DNA of 64,000 bases from Candidatus Omnitrophota bacterium (GTDB taxonomy: Bacteria > Omnitrophota > Gorgyraeia > 2-01-FULL-45-10), in assembly GCA_041650805.1 (NCBI GenBank), contig JBAZKM010000004.1, forward strand, positions 139,819-203,818. Direction: 5' to 3'. The position numbers were made by a program, and so were the translations under genes. Shown piece after piece: positions 50,952-61,281 of this stretch. Position 1 is the stretch's first letter; each line of letters starts with the position of its first letter. A model generated the notes under the pieces. That model had not been told where the DNA came from. It saw only the letters and a list, made by a program, of their open reading frames with translations, and did no database searches.

Positions 50952-52706
50952 ATGAAGAAGAGACCCACGATCCTTTCAAGATTCTGCATAACGGCGGCGA
51001 TAACTGTATGCGTAAGCTGTTGGGCGGGCAACGCATGGTCCGGCGATATTGCATCCGCCCGGGAAGGGGACCTCCGGAGCGCAACATCGGCAAAGGAAGA
51101 CCTCATAAAGAAAGGAAAGGATAAATACGCATCCCGTGATTATGAGGGCGCGCTGAACGAGTGGGAGGCGGCGCTTTCGCTCGACCCGAAAGACAGGTCA
51201 TTAAAAAAATATATCGGCCAGGCGCGGAAGAAGATAAAGAGGCGTCCTAAGAAAGATAAGGAACCCGTAAGCGTCGGCTCACAGGCGGAGATCCCGCACG
51301 TCCTTACCCTGGATGATTGCATAAAGATAGCCGTACAGAACCACATGCCGTTAAAGATAGCGGAGGACAGCATAAAGCTCGGCGAGATGCGGTTATGGGA
51401 GGCGCGCAGGAACATGCTGCCCACCGCCACGATAAAGTGGCAGGAGTCGTCCGGGCGCGTCAATGACCGGCGGTATATAGGGAGAAAACAGTCGATAGAG
51501 GGGCAGCAGGCGGTCTTCCACGGCGGCGAGCTCTACTTCGTAATGAAACAGGCCGAGACGAACCTGAAGATAGTGACCGAGGATTATAACAGGATAAAGA
51601 ACGACCTTATACTGCAGGTCAAAAAGGGATATTATACTCTTGCCAAGGCAAAAGAGAGCTTCAAGATGCAGGATGAGCTTAAGCGGGAGGTCGAGGGCAT
51701 ATACGGCAGGGTAAGCAAGGGATCCGAAGCCGGCATCATATCAAAACTGGAATTTTTGAATGTGAGCTCACAGCATGCCCAGACAGGTTTCCAGTTCGCT
51801 TCGGCAGAGGGAGACCTGGCGATCGCGGACCTGATACTGAAACAGGCGATGAACGTAGACCAGTCCTATAACATGGATATAGACGCGAAGCTAGGGTTCA
51901 GGAAGGTCGAGGTCAATTCCGGGGAGGCCCTCATGGCCGCGTTTATGAACAGGCCGGAGGTCAGGGCCAACTCTCTCATGGTGGAGTATTACAACTACGA
52001 GAAAGGCATTGCCAGGGCCAAGGGGTGGCCGAAGGTGGACCTGATGGGTTCATGGGGCCTGGCCAAAGAAGAATATGCGCCTGAGGACAATCTTGCTCCC
52101 CCTGCAAATTCAACTACGTTGGACGATGACAGGAAGATGGAGCAGGAGTGGTACCTGGGGTTCAAGGCATCGATGCCTTTCTGGGGGTCGACGGCGGAGT
52201 ATTCGCATACGAGAGAACAGTGGCAGCCGGTCGTAAGCGCATACCAGGGGACGGAATCCGCTACACAGGCCATCAAGGTAGGCATACTGGACAACTTCAG
52301 ATACTATTCCGGGAAACAGGAAGCGTTGATGAACTTCCACAGGGCCCAGCAGGAGCTCACAAAGATAAAACAGGACGTGACGCTTGAGGTCAGGGAGAGT
52401 TGCTTCAGCTACGCCAAGGCGCTGTTACAGCTCGATACTGCGGAGAAGAAGATAGTCTACCAGGAGAAGGACCTCGAGCTGATGAGATTCAAACGGGGGC
52501 TGGACGAGGCGCAGGATTCGAATGTCATAGAGAGCCTGATAAAATTTTACCAGGAGAAGTTCGGGCACATCCAGGCGCTCGTCGATTGCCATATATCTCT
52601 GGCGGCTATAAATAAAGCCATAGGGGTGGAGAACTATTTCAAGGACGAAGAGGACCTTAGGATACAGGGGGACCTCTCCTTAAGCGATAAGGTGCGGTTA
52701 AAATAG
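50952..52706 (+). CDS. TolC-family outer-membrane efflux protein with N-terminal TPR
   Basis: After a signal peptide (to about residue 31) comes a single TPR-like stretch (KGKDKYASRDYEGALNEWEAALSLDPKD), then a normal OEP domain (LTLDDCIKIAVQNHMPLKIAEDSI, YYNYEKGIARAKGWPKVDLMGSWG, ending KAIG). The TPR is unusual for TolC proteins and may bind an additional envelope component. It forms the exit channel for the MFP-RND-RND proteins encoded next. Length 584. No Shine-Dalgarno with good spacing. Confidence 0.85.
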   Translation: MKKRPTILSRFCITAAITVCVSCWAGNAWSGDIASAREGDLRSATSAKEDLIKKGKDKYASRDYEGALNEWEAALSLDPKDRSLKKYIGQARKKIKRRPKKDKEPVSVGSQAEIPHVLTLDDCIKIAVQNHMPLKIAEDSIKLGEMRLWEARRNMLPTATIKWQESSGRVNDRRYIGRKQSIEGQQAVFHGGELYFVMKQAETNLKIVTEDYNRIKNDLILQVKKGYYTLAKAKESFKMQDELKREVEGIYGRVSKGSEAGIISKLEFLNVSSQHAQTGFQFASAEGDLAIADLILKQAMNVDQSYNMDIDAKLGFRKVEVNSGEALMAAFMNRPEVRANSLMVEYYNYEKGIARAKGWPKVDLMGSWGLAKEEYAPEDNLAPPANSTTLDDDRKMEQEWYLGFKASMPFWGSTAEYSHTREQWQPVVSAYQGTESATQAIKVGILDNFRYYSGKQEALMNFHRAQQELTKIKQDVTLEVRESCFSYAKALLQLDTAEKKIVYQEKDLELMRFKRGLDEAQDSNVIESLIKFYQEKFGHIQALVDCHISLAAINKAIGVENYFKDEEDLRIQGDLSLSDKVRLK

Positions 52707-52735
52707 GGGTTTTCCCCGCAACGGGTGAGGATCAT

Positions 52736-53995
52736 ATGAAAAATATAAGAGAGATATTAAAAAAAGCGTCCGCCGGGTTCAGGAAGATAAAGTTCAAATT
52801 ACCGCAGGACAGGAAGAAGACCATATTCATCGCGCTCATAGCGCTTGTGGCGGTTATAGTGATAGTGAAGACAACCTCGAATATCAACAGGGCGCTCTTC
52901 AAAAAGTCGGACGCGGCCAAAAAGACCCCGGCCGTGACGTTCGAGGAGGAGGCCGCGCCCGTAAAGGTATTCAAGGCAAAAAAGATTGAATTTAAGGATA
53001 CCCTGCCGTGCATGGGCAACATAAAAGGATTTAAAGAGATCGACCTGAAGTTCCAGGTCCCGGGGATCCTCGAGAGCTTCAATTTCGAGGAGGGCGAGAA
53101 GGTGCAGGAGGGGGATATCATCGCAAGCCTCGTACAGAAAGAGGCGCTCCTGAAGCTGAAGTACACGGAGATAGAGACCTCAAAGAACCAGAAGCTGTTC
53201 GATATAGGCGCCATCAACACCATGAAGCTGGAGCAATCGAAGCTGGAATATGAATCGGCAAAGAACGAGCTCGACAAGACGAATATTTACGCGGTCTCGA
53301 ACGGCCTCCTGGGGTCGCGGCTGCTGGACCCGGGGAATTTTGTGACGCAGAACGATAAGATAGGCGTATTCATAAACATAGACAAGGTGCGCGCGGAATT
53401 CAGCGTCATAGAGAAAGATATGCCTAAGGTGTCGATAGGCCAGAAGGCGGAGGTCTTCGTCGACTCCCATCCGAATAAGGCCTTCTCCGGGACGGTGGAC
53501 AATATAGCGCCTATAGTAGAGGGCAGGTCCAGGACCCAGAATATAAAGATCGATATAGACAATAAGGACGGGGTCCTTAAGCCCGGTATGTTCGCGCGCG
53601 CCCTCGTGGCCACTTACGAAAAGAAGGATGCCCTTGTGATACCGGCCTCGGGCCTGAAGAAGAAGGAGGCCGAATATTTCGTTTACCTGGTCCTCAAAGA
53701 GGAACCGAAGAAAGAGGCCGGGGACGATAAGTCAAAGGCGAAAGCCAAAAAATTATTCGGCCTATTTGCCCTGCCTCAAAAGAAAGAGGAACCTAAGCCC
53801 GAAGCCGCCGCGGAAAAGGGATCAGAATACGGGACCGTTGAGATACGGCCGGTGAAACTGGCGTACATGACCCAGGACCTGGTCGAGATAGGGGAAGGGT
53901 TGAAAGAGGACGACCTGATCGTGGCCGAGATACAGGAAGATTTTAAGGATAAGGCGAAAGTCGAGATCACGGAAGTGCAGGAAGGGTTATTTTAA
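52736..53995 (+). CDS. RND efflux periplasmic adaptor (membrane fusion protein)
   Basis: The 419-residue protein has a basic cytosolic tail, one membrane anchor (TIFIALIALVAVIVIVKTT) and the adaptor motifs FKEIDLKFQVPGILESFNFEEGEKVQEGDIIA (lipoyl half), VSNGLLGSRLLDPGNFVTQ (second half) and DNIAPIVEGRSRTQNIKIDI. The alpha-hairpin is short. Near residues 323-366 a Lys/Glu/Ala-rich low-complexity insert is added in the membrane-proximal domain. It joins TolC to the two RND pumps and is anchored by the membrane helix instead of a lipid. Confidence 0.88.
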   Translation: MKNIREILKKASAGFRKIKFKLPQDRKKTIFIALIALVAVIVIVKTTSNINRALFKKSDAAKKTPAVTFEEEAAPVKVFKAKKIEFKDTLPCMGNIKGFKEIDLKFQVPGILESFNFEEGEKVQEGDIIASLVQKEALLKLKYTEIETSKNQKLFDIGAINTMKLEQSKLEYESAKNELDKTNIYAVSNGLLGSRLLDPGNFVTQNDKIGVFINIDKVRAEFSVIEKDMPKVSIGQKAEVFVDSHPNKAFSGTVDNIAPIVEGRSRTQNIKIDIDNKDGVLKPGMFARALVATYEKKDALVIPASGLKKKEAEYFVYLVLKEEPKKEAGDDKSKAKAKKLFGLFALPQKKEEPKPEAAAEKGSEYGTVEIRPVKLAYMTQDLVEIGEGLKEDDLIVAEIQEDFKDKAKVEITEVQEGLF

Positions 53996-54013
53996 TATCT
54001 CTTACAGGGACCG

Positions 54014-57000
54014 ATGAACCTCGCTAAATTTTCCGTAGAAAAACCCGTGACCATTACTATGATAGTCGCGGGCATCCTTATATTCGGCTTCGTCTCCCTG
54101 GAGCTCCTGCCGCAGGAGCTCTTTCCCCAGATCGTCTACCCGCAGCTGACCGTCGTCACTCCGTATGGGAACGCCGCGCCCGAAGAGATAGAGACGCTTA
54201 TAACAAAACCGGTCGAAGAGGCGGTCGGGACCGTCGCAGGCGTAAAGCGCATCCACTCCATCTCAAAAGAGGGCCTCTCTCTTGTCATAGCCGAATTCGG
54301 ATGGAACCAGAATATAAATTTCGCGGCGCTGGGTATGAGGGAGAAGATAGACCTGATAAAAGAGAGGCTGCCCAGGGAGGCGGAGGAGCCGATAGTCCTG
54401 CCTTATAACCCGTTCGACAGGCCCATCCTGGTACTCAGCGTTACAAGCTCTACGGACAGGTCTCCCCTGGCGCTGCGCGAGGTCGCGCGGCGCATGATAA
54501 AGGACGAGATAGAGAAGGTGGAAGGTGTGGCATCGGCAATGATCTCAGGCGGGCTGGAGCGCGAGATACAGGTGGAGGTCAACCATGATAAGCTTCTCTC
54601 GCGCAGGATTCCGATAATCGACGTCACTAAGGCGATCGCCAGCTCAAATCTGAATTATCCCGCCGGCACCATAAAAGAGAGTTTTTATGAATACCTGATA
54701 AGGACGCTGGGTGAGCTTGAGCATGTGCGGGACATCGAGGATATATCCATAGGCTCGGATACGGGCGACGAGGAGTTAAGGGCCGCCAGGTACGGGCCGG
54801 AGGACCCGAGTAAGAGGGGGGATGTCAGCAGGGACAGGCGTCTGATATACCTGAAGGATGTGGCCACCGTCACAGACGGGGTGAAAGAGAGGACAAGTTA
54901 CTCGCGCTATAACGGGAAAGAGAATATCTCGATATCGATACAGAAACAGGCGCTCGGCAATACCGTCAGGACCATAAACAAGGTGAAGAAGAAGATCGAA
55001 GAGCTGAAGCCGGATATGCCGAAGGATGTGGATATCGCCGTAGTATATGATCAGTCGGAATTCATAAAGAGTTCGATAAACGGCGTATGGGACGCCGCCT
55101 GGCAGGGAGGCGTGCTTGTCTTCCTCGTCCTCTTCTATTTTTTAAGGAACGTATGGAGCGCCTTGATAGTGACCGTCACGATACCCATATCGGTGCTGGC
55201 AACATTCGCCATGATGTACTTCACGGGCGTCTCCCTGAACATGATGTCGCTGGGAGGCCTGGCGTTCGGTGTGGGCAGCCTCGTCGATTGTTCTATAGTC
55301 GTCATCGAGAACATCTTCAGGCACATGCAGATGGGAAAAGACAGGAAGGAGGCGGCTTCGGTAGGGGCCGATGAGGTCTCTATAGCTGTCGCCGGCTCCG
55401 TGCTTACAACGATAGTCGTATTCCTGCCGCTCATCTTCGTGGTCGGGATCATAGGGCAGATCTCCAAAGATTTTGCTCTCACGGTCACCTTTTCGCTCCT
55501 GGCGTCATGGGCCGCCTCGATCACTATAATACCTCTTCTTGCGTCGCGCGGGATATCGGTCGGGAAGAACGTCAAATTAGAGAACGAAGACGATATCTCC
55601 GCCATAGATAAGGCGGGCGCCGCGTCGAAGATGCGTAAGATATATGAAAACCTTCTTGAGAAGTTCCTTAAGCATAGGAGGCGCTATCTTCTTTATACGC
55701 TCATCCTATTCTTATTATCTCTGGGTCTCTTCGTATTCATGGATAAAGAATTGATGCCGAAAGTGGACCAGGGCCAGTTCATGATACGCATAAACATGCC
55801 GGGCGGGACACGGCTCGAAGTCACGAACTCCCTTTCGGAACGCATCGAAAAGGTGATCATGCCCATCCCGGAAGTGGAGAGCGTAAACGTGACCGTAGGG
55901 TCTACGAAGGAGTCGACCACCAAGCACATCACAGAGCGGCTCAGCGCGAACCAGGCGGAGATAGCCGTAAATCTGAGATCGAAACGGAAGCGCAAAAGTT
56001 CTGATATCGTCCAGGAGATCAAGGACCGGCTCGCCTCGATGAACCTCGAAGGCGCGCGCATAGAGTATGCGCTGCAGGAGAACGTCCTGATGTCCGGCGT
56101 ACAGGCACAGGCGCCAGTGACCATAGAGATAAAGGGCAATAACCTTGTGACCCTGGAGAGGATAACGAGCGATGTGCAGAACGGCCTTTCGAGGATAAAG
56201 GGCCTGTACGGTATAAAGAACGACCTCTCCGACCCGTCACCCGAAACGAAGATATTCGTAAATAAGGACAAGGCCGCCGTCTACAGCCTGTCGGTCACGG
56301 ATGTGGCCCAGACGGCACTCACGGGCCTCAAGGGGTATGTGGCCAGCCAATTCAAAGAGAAGGGGCAGGAATTTGACATCAGGGTGAGATTGAGGAATGC
56401 CGACAGGGATAATTTTGAGAAACTGGGGAGGATGCAGATCCAGTCGCCGCTCGGCATAAGCGTGCCGCTTTCAAGCGTAGCGACATTCGGTAAGGGTAAA
56501 GGCCCCAGCGAGATAAAGAGGTTGAACCAGGAGCGCATCGTCCAGGTATATGCGAACGTGTATAAGCGTGCCCTGAAAGATGTCTATGACGATGTGAACG
56601 CGATGTTAAAGAGGGTAGATGCGCCCAAAGATTTCACGGTCAAGCTTGCCGGAGAGACGGCCGAGATGAAAGAGTCGTTCACGAGTTTACGGAACGCTAT
56701 CATCGCGGCGTTCCTGCTCGTCTATATGATAATGGCCGCCCTGTTCGAGTCGTTATGGCAGCCCTTCATAATCATGTTCACCATACCGCTGTCGTTGATC
56801 GGAGTCTCATGGAGCCTATTCATAACCCATACAAGCGTAAGCGCTTATGTCCTTATGGGGGTAGGCATACTCGGAGGTATCGTGGTCGATAACGCCATCG
56901 TCCTTATCGACTGCGTAAACCTCTTTGTCTCAAAGGGCATGCCGCCGGAGAAGGCGGTAGTCTACGCAAGCAAGGTCCGGCTCCGCCCCATACTCATGAC

Positions 57001-57193
57001 CGCCATGACGACCATCCTGGGGCTCCTGCCGATGGCCTTCTTAGGCGGCGAGGGCGCAGAGCTTCGGGCCCCTATGGCCATAACCGTTATGGGCGGACTT
57101 TTGATAGCGACGTTCCTTACGCTGGTAGTCATCCCCACCATATACATCTATATCATCGACCTTAGCGGCAGGATCTTCAAGAGGAAGAGATGA
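54014..57193 (+). CDS. RND-family efflux pump subunit, first of pair
   Basis: This 1059-residue AcrB-type protein has the usual twelve helices and two large periplasmic loops: FSVEKPVTITMIVAGILIFGF at the N-terminus, LVDCSIVVIENIFRH in TM4 (D425), FTIPLSLIGVSWS in TM9-10 and GGIVVDNAIVLIDCVN in TM11. Most homologues have D-D or D-N at the TM4 pair; here it is D-C. It uses proton import to pump substrates to TolC. The stop overlaps the next RND gene by 4 bases, so a hetero-oligomer like MdtBC is likely. Substrate unknown. Confidence 0.9.
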   Translation: MNLAKFSVEKPVTITMIVAGILIFGFVSLELLPQELFPQIVYPQLTVVTPYGNAAPEEIETLITKPVEEAVGTVAGVKRIHSISKEGLSLVIAEFGWNQNINFAALGMREKIDLIKERLPREAEEPIVLPYNPFDRPILVLSVTSSTDRSPLALREVARRMIKDEIEKVEGVASAMISGGLEREIQVEVNHDKLLSRRIPIIDVTKAIASSNLNYPAGTIKESFYEYLIRTLGELEHVRDIEDISIGSDTGDEELRAARYGPEDPSKRGDVSRDRRLIYLKDVATVTDGVKERTSYSRYNGKENISISIQKQALGNTVRTINKVKKKIEELKPDMPKDVDIAVVYDQSEFIKSSINGVWDAAWQGGVLVFLVLFYFLRNVWSALIVTVTIPISVLATFAMMYFTGVSLNMMSLGGLAFGVGSLVDCSIVVIENIFRHMQMGKDRKEAASVGADEVSIAVAGSVLTTIVVFLPLIFVVGIIGQISKDFALTVTFSLLASWAASITIIPLLASRGISVGKNVKLENEDDISAIDKAGAASKMRKIYENLLEKFLKHRRRYLLYTLILFLLSLGLFVFMDKELMPKVDQGQFMIRINMPGGTRLEVTNSLSERIEKVIMPIPEVESVNVTVGSTKESTTKHITERLSANQAEIAVNLRSKRKRKSSDIVQEIKDRLASMNLEGARIEYALQENVLMSGVQAQAPVTIEIKGNNLVTLERITSDVQNGLSRIKGLYGIKNDLSDPSPETKIFVNKDKAAVYSLSVTDVAQTALTGLKGYVASQFKEKGQEFDIRVRLRNADRDNFEKLGRMQIQSPLGISVPLSSVATFGKGKGPSEIKRLNQERIVQVYANVYKRALKDVYDDVNAMLKRVDAPKDFTVKLAGETAEMKESFTSLRNAIIAAFLLVYMIMAALFESLWQPFIIMFTIPLSLIGVSWSLFITHTSVSAYVLMGVGILGGIVVDNAIVLIDCVNLFVSKGMPPEKAVVYASKVRLRPILMTAMTTILGLLPMAFLGGEGAELRAPMAITVMGGLLIATFLTLVVIPTIYIYIIDLSGRIFKRKR

Positions 57194-60100
57194 GCCTTCC
57201 CGCCTTTTCCATCAAGAGACCGGTCACCATGCTCATGGTCTACGTCATCCTCATGCTTGTGGGCCTCCTGTCATTGACGCAGCTCCCCGTAGAGCTCTAC
57301 CCCAATATAAGTTTCGGGGAGATAAGCATAATAATAGAGGTCCGGGGAGGGATACCTCCTACGGAAGTGGAGAGCCTGGTCACCAAGCCGATAGAGGAGG
57401 CCGTCGGAAGCGTCAGCCACCTGGAGGAGATGCTTTCGATATCGAAGGAAGGCGAATCAACGGTCGTGCTCAGCTTTGAGCCGGGCATAAATATGGACTT
57501 CGCCGCCCTTGAAGTGAGAGAGAAGTTCGCGAGGGTGAAGAACAAGCTGCCGAAGGAGATAGAGAAGCCTATCATAGCGCAGTTCAAAAGGTCCGACGTC
57601 CCCATAGTGATCATAGCGGTTACCAGCCTCAGGAGGTCGACCGAGGAGATACGCAAGATAGTGGACGAGGAGATAAGGGAACCGTTGAGGCGCATAAGCG
57701 GGGTGGCGGACGCCGAGGTCGCGGGCGGACGGGAGAGGAAGATCCTGGTAGAGGCCGACCAGAGGAAGATGGCCGCTTATTCTGTTTCGCTTGAGAAGCT
57801 CATCTCGATGATAAGCATGAATAATCTGAACCTGCTGTCGGGTGACATCGAGACAGACAAGGAAAAATATCTTATAAGGACCATAGGGCTCTTCAAAAGC
57901 GTCGAAGAAATAAAGAATATACCGGTCTCCGCGCTTTCCGACGGCACCGCCATAAGGCTGAAAGACGTTGCCAATGTCGTCGATTCTTACCTGGAGCCGA
58001 CAGGCTATGCAAGGGTCAATATAAGGCCCGTCGTCTCCATATACATCCAGAAGGAATCGACCGCCAATACGATAAAGGTGGCCCAGACCATAGAAGAAGA
58101 GGTGAATCGCCTGAAGGAGAAGATGCCGAAAGACCTCCACATAACTATCACGAGCAACCAGGCAAATTTCATAAAAGAGGCGATAGAGAACCTTAAGGTC
58201 TCTTTGCTCCAGGGCGCAGGCCTCATAATGCTGGTCCTGACATTTTTCTTGGTAAAGCTGGAACGGAGATATATCATCCTGACGGCGGTCCTTCTTGTCA
58301 GTACGCTTTTCCTGCCCACAAAATTATTGTATCTCCTTCTGGCGGCGATGGTTATAACATCTGTCATAATAGCAAAGATACGCCCGGTATTGATAGTCAG
58401 CTCTGCGATACCAATATCTGTGATAATAACTTTTTCGCTGATGTGGGCGATGAAACTCTCCGTCAACTTCATGACGCTCTTCGGCCTGGCGCTCGGCGTA
58501 GGTATGCTCGTCGATAATTCCATAGTCGTCTTTGAGAACATATTGAGCAAAAATGAAAAGGGGTTAAAAGGCATCCCCGCAGCCATAGAGGGCACGGAAG
58601 AGGTGTGGGTAGCCATCTGGGCCGGCACGCTTACCCACATCTCCGTCTTCCTGCCTATGATCTTTGTCGGCGAAGAGATAAAACTTCTGTATGGCGGCGT
58701 AGCGTGGACGGTGACATTTTCCCTGCTGGTATCGTTATTTGTGGCCATTACGGTGGTCCCGCTCCTTACTTCCAGGGCCAAATTTTATATAAAGGATGTC
58801 CCGACGGGGTACGGGAAGAAGGATAGGGCAGGGTTCATGACGGCGATATATGCGGCCCAGAGAAAAGGCGTCGTCTATATGATACGGAAGAGATACCGTG
58901 TCCTTATGTGGGCCGCCCTGATATTCCTTGTGTCGCTCTTCCTCTTCACAAAGATGGGTATGGAATTCCTGGGTACCACGGAGCAGAATAAATTTACCAT
59001 CTTCATAGAAATGCCTACCGGGACGAAATTGGATGTCACGGACAGCTTCGTGAAGAAGGTGGAGGCGATGGTCAAGGAGATACCGGAGGCGAAGATATTC
59101 TCGTCCAGGGTAGAACCATGGTCGAGCAAGATATATGTGGAACTGGTGAGCCTGACTAAAAGGAAGAGGTCGGTCAAAGAGGTCATAGAGGGCATCCGTC
59201 CCAAGGTGGAGCGGTTGAAGCCGGCCTTCATATATTTTGAAGAGGAGCAGGAGGTCGGGACAAAAGAGATAGTGCTGGAGCTCTTCGGTTACGACTATAA
59301 CACATTGAGAGAGATAGCGATATCGATGGCGACGCGATTGGGGGCGCTAAAGGGGTTCACCGATACAAAGATAAGGATGCGCGAGGGGCGTCCCGAGCTC
59401 GGGCTTAGAGTGGACAGGAAGAAGGCCGGCCTTATGGACATGAGCGTACTGAACGTGGCGGATATGGTCCATGCGCAGATGAGAGGGCTCAGGGCCACGC
59501 TCTTCCATACGGAGTCGAGCGAAGTCGAGACGATAGCCCGCCTGGACGAAAAATACAGGAAGACGTTCAAAGACCTGCACAAACTGGTATTGATGAACCA
59601 GGACGATGACCGCATATATCTGGAGCAGATAGTCGATTTTAAATACGACCTCGGCCCGAGCGAGATATGGCGGAAGAACAAGACGAGGATGATACAGGTA
59701 AGCTCCAATATCGGTAAATTCCCTCTCAGCAAGGCCATCACGATCACAAAGACGGCCCTTTCGGACCTTAAATTACCGGAAGGGTATTACTACAGGTTCG
59801 GGGGGAATTACCCGACGATGATGGCGACCCAGAAACAGTTCCGGGCCATAATATGGCTTGTCATCATATTGATATACCTTGTGCTCGCCGCCCTATTCGA
59901 GTCTTATTACCAGCCTTTCATAATAATGGTCTCCGTCCCGCTGGCAATGGTAGGGGTCGTTATAGCGTTATATGCGACCGGGAAGGCGGTCGGGATGGGT
60001 GTTTTTGTGGGGCTCATGATGCTGGGGGGCATAGTGGTCAATAACGCCATCCTTCTTATCGACCACACAAACCAGCTGGAGAAGAAGAATATACATTATC

Positions 60101-60405
60101 TCAGGGCATTGCTTATGGCATCGAGGGACAGGTTGCGGCCCATATTGATGACCACCATAACTACGCTTTTGGGGCTCCTGCCGATGGCCGTAAGCACGCA
60201 TGAGGGCTCTAACCTGTGGAGCCCGCTTGCTATAACCGTCATGGGCGGTCTTACCAGCTCAGCCATACTCACACTGCTTATAGTGCCAGGGGTATATGTG
60301 ATCTTTGAAGATATAAGCGTAAAAATATCAGAATTCTTAGGGAAAAGGAGAGGACCCGTTAAAACTGCTGCCGCGGAAGAGGATGCCGCGCAGGAAAACG
60401 GTTAA
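57190..60405 (+). CDS. RND-family efflux pump subunit, second of pair, extra helical hairpin
   Basis: Another AcrB-type protein, 1071 residues, with FSIKRPVTMLMVYVILMLVGL, LVDNSIVVFENILSK (D442-N443) in TM4 and GGIVVNNAILLIDHTN in TM11. It contains an insertion at about residues 356-395 between TM2 and TM3, KLERRYIILTAVLLVSTLFLP plus LLYLLLAAMVITSVIIA, which adds two hydrophobic segments before KIRPVLIVSSAIPIS. It shares the adaptor and channel with the preceding gene. In TM11 the acidic residue is replaced (NN), so it may be the less active partner. Confidence 0.9.
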   Translation: MSLPAFSIKRPVTMLMVYVILMLVGLLSLTQLPVELYPNISFGEISIIIEVRGGIPPTEVESLVTKPIEEAVGSVSHLEEMLSISKEGESTVVLSFEPGINMDFAALEVREKFARVKNKLPKEIEKPIIAQFKRSDVPIVIIAVTSLRRSTEEIRKIVDEEIREPLRRISGVADAEVAGGRERKILVEADQRKMAAYSVSLEKLISMISMNNLNLLSGDIETDKEKYLIRTIGLFKSVEEIKNIPVSALSDGTAIRLKDVANVVDSYLEPTGYARVNIRPVVSIYIQKESTANTIKVAQTIEEEVNRLKEKMPKDLHITITSNQANFIKEAIENLKVSLLQGAGLIMLVLTFFLVKLERRYIILTAVLLVSTLFLPTKLLYLLLAAMVITSVIIAKIRPVLIVSSAIPISVIITFSLMWAMKLSVNFMTLFGLALGVGMLVDNSIVVFENILSKNEKGLKGIPAAIEGTEEVWVAIWAGTLTHISVFLPMIFVGEEIKLLYGGVAWTVTFSLLVSLFVAITVVPLLTSRAKFYIKDVPTGYGKKDRAGFMTAIYAAQRKGVVYMIRKRYRVLMWAALIFLVSLFLFTKMGMEFLGTTEQNKFTIFIEMPTGTKLDVTDSFVKKVEAMVKEIPEAKIFSSRVEPWSSKIYVELVSLTKRKRSVKEVIEGIRPKVERLKPAFIYFEEEQEVGTKEIVLELFGYDYNTLREIAISMATRLGALKGFTDTKIRMREGRPELGLRVDRKKAGLMDMSVLNVADMVHAQMRGLRATLFHTESSEVETIARLDEKYRKTFKDLHKLVLMNQDDDRIYLEQIVDFKYDLGPSEIWRKNKTRMIQVSSNIGKFPLSKAITITKTALSDLKLPEGYYYRFGGNYPTMMATQKQFRAIIWLVIILIYLVLAALFESYYQPFIIMVSVPLAMVGVVIALYATGKAVGMGVFVGLMMLGGIVVNNAILLIDHTNQLEKKNIHYLRALLMASRDRLRPILMTTITTLLGLLPMAVSTHEGSNLWSPLAITVMGGLTSSAILTLLIVPGVYVIFEDISVKISEFLGKRRGPVKTAAAEEDAAQENG

Positions 60406-60427
60406 ATATCGAAAAGAGGAGCTCATC

Positions 60428-61084
60428 ATGAAGGTATCCGCTATCTTTTTTGTGACGGTTTCTGTGTTGTCGGCCGCCGTGTATGGGATCTCGGAAGAGC
60501 CGGCCGGGCAGGGTAAGGATGAAGCGGCGCAAACCGCCGTTACCGCACCGTCAGCCAACGGAGAAACCCCAAAAACGCCTGTCCCGGGATCTGAAGGCGG
60601 CAAGACCGTAAACGTTCCTGATATGGTTGTGCCGAAGGTGCCGATCCCGAGAGTCATCATTGAATATCCCGATGAGGTTACGGGCAAATACCCGAGCGAG
60701 ATGAGCCCCTCAGAAAGGGTTGATTACGATAAGAGGATCAAGGCGGTAGCGCGGCCGATGGAAGGCATGGGCGCTTCCGGAAGAGAGAAAGCAACGAATA
60801 AAGATAAAGCAAATACGACAGTTGCAGTACCGACAGAGGTTAAAACTGATGAGGTAGAATTTGTATCGGTGGACGAAAATGATCCCGAAAACAGGAAGGT
60901 CGTAGTTAAGAAAGGCGACGGAACGATCATCTCCCTGGATGCCCCCAAACACATAGTGTTGACAAAGACAGTGGAACTATCAGCTCTCGGAAAAGGCGAA
61001 AAGATGAAGATAACATATATGGTTACAGGGGATAAAAACAGGCTGATTTCCGCATCCAACCGTATATTGCCCAGACAGAGGTAG
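60428..61084 (+). CDS. Secreted protein of unknown function
   Basis: From ATG 60428, 218 residues: signal peptide (KVSAIFFVTVSVLSAAVYG), a Pro/Ala/Thr-rich stretch, PKVPIPRVIIEYPDEVTGKYPSEMSPSERVDYDKRI, and a C-terminal half with predicted strands (VEFVSVDENDPENRKVVVKKGDGTIISL) ending in TYMVTGDKNRLISASN. No domain recognised. It follows the RND operon by 22 bases and may be the last gene of it. Confidence 0.65.
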   Translation: MKVSAIFFVTVSVLSAAVYGISEEPAGQGKDEAAQTAVTAPSANGETPKTPVPGSEGGKTVNVPDMVVPKVPIPRVIIEYPDEVTGKYPSEMSPSERVDYDKRIKAVARPMEGMGASGREKATNKDKANTTVAVPTEVKTDEVEFVSVDENDPENRKVVVKKGDGTIISLDAPKHIVLTKTVELSALGKGEKMKITYMVTGDKNRLISASNRILPRQR

Positions 61085-61174
61085 ATAAAAAGTCGCTCTC
61101 CTAACAAGTCACCCCGACGGGCAGATCAGAGAGAAAACTTCGTTTTAAGCTATAAAAAAGTTAGAAATTCCCTA

Positions 61175-61202
61175 TTGACTCTTATATTATATATGATAAT
61201 AT
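61175..61202 (+). promoter_or_regulatory. Promoter of the giant-protein gene
   Basis: TTGACT (61175-61180) and TAATAT (61197-61202) are 16 bases apart, in an AT-rich 197-base spacer (61085-61281) that otherwise has no gene. It would start transcription near 61209, about 70 bases before the ATG at 61282. Confidence 0.6.
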
Positions 61203-61281
61203 TGTAGTGTGGCGAAAGGGAAGTTCATTTTTTTTGACCTATAAATTTAATGTTTAAAAAAGTATTTTAAAAGGTAATAAA

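Noticed and set aside
60428..61150. Intrinsic terminator after the secreted unknown protein
   Set aside because: Only very short stems (CCC/GGG and AAAAC/GTTTT) are present without a clean T-run.
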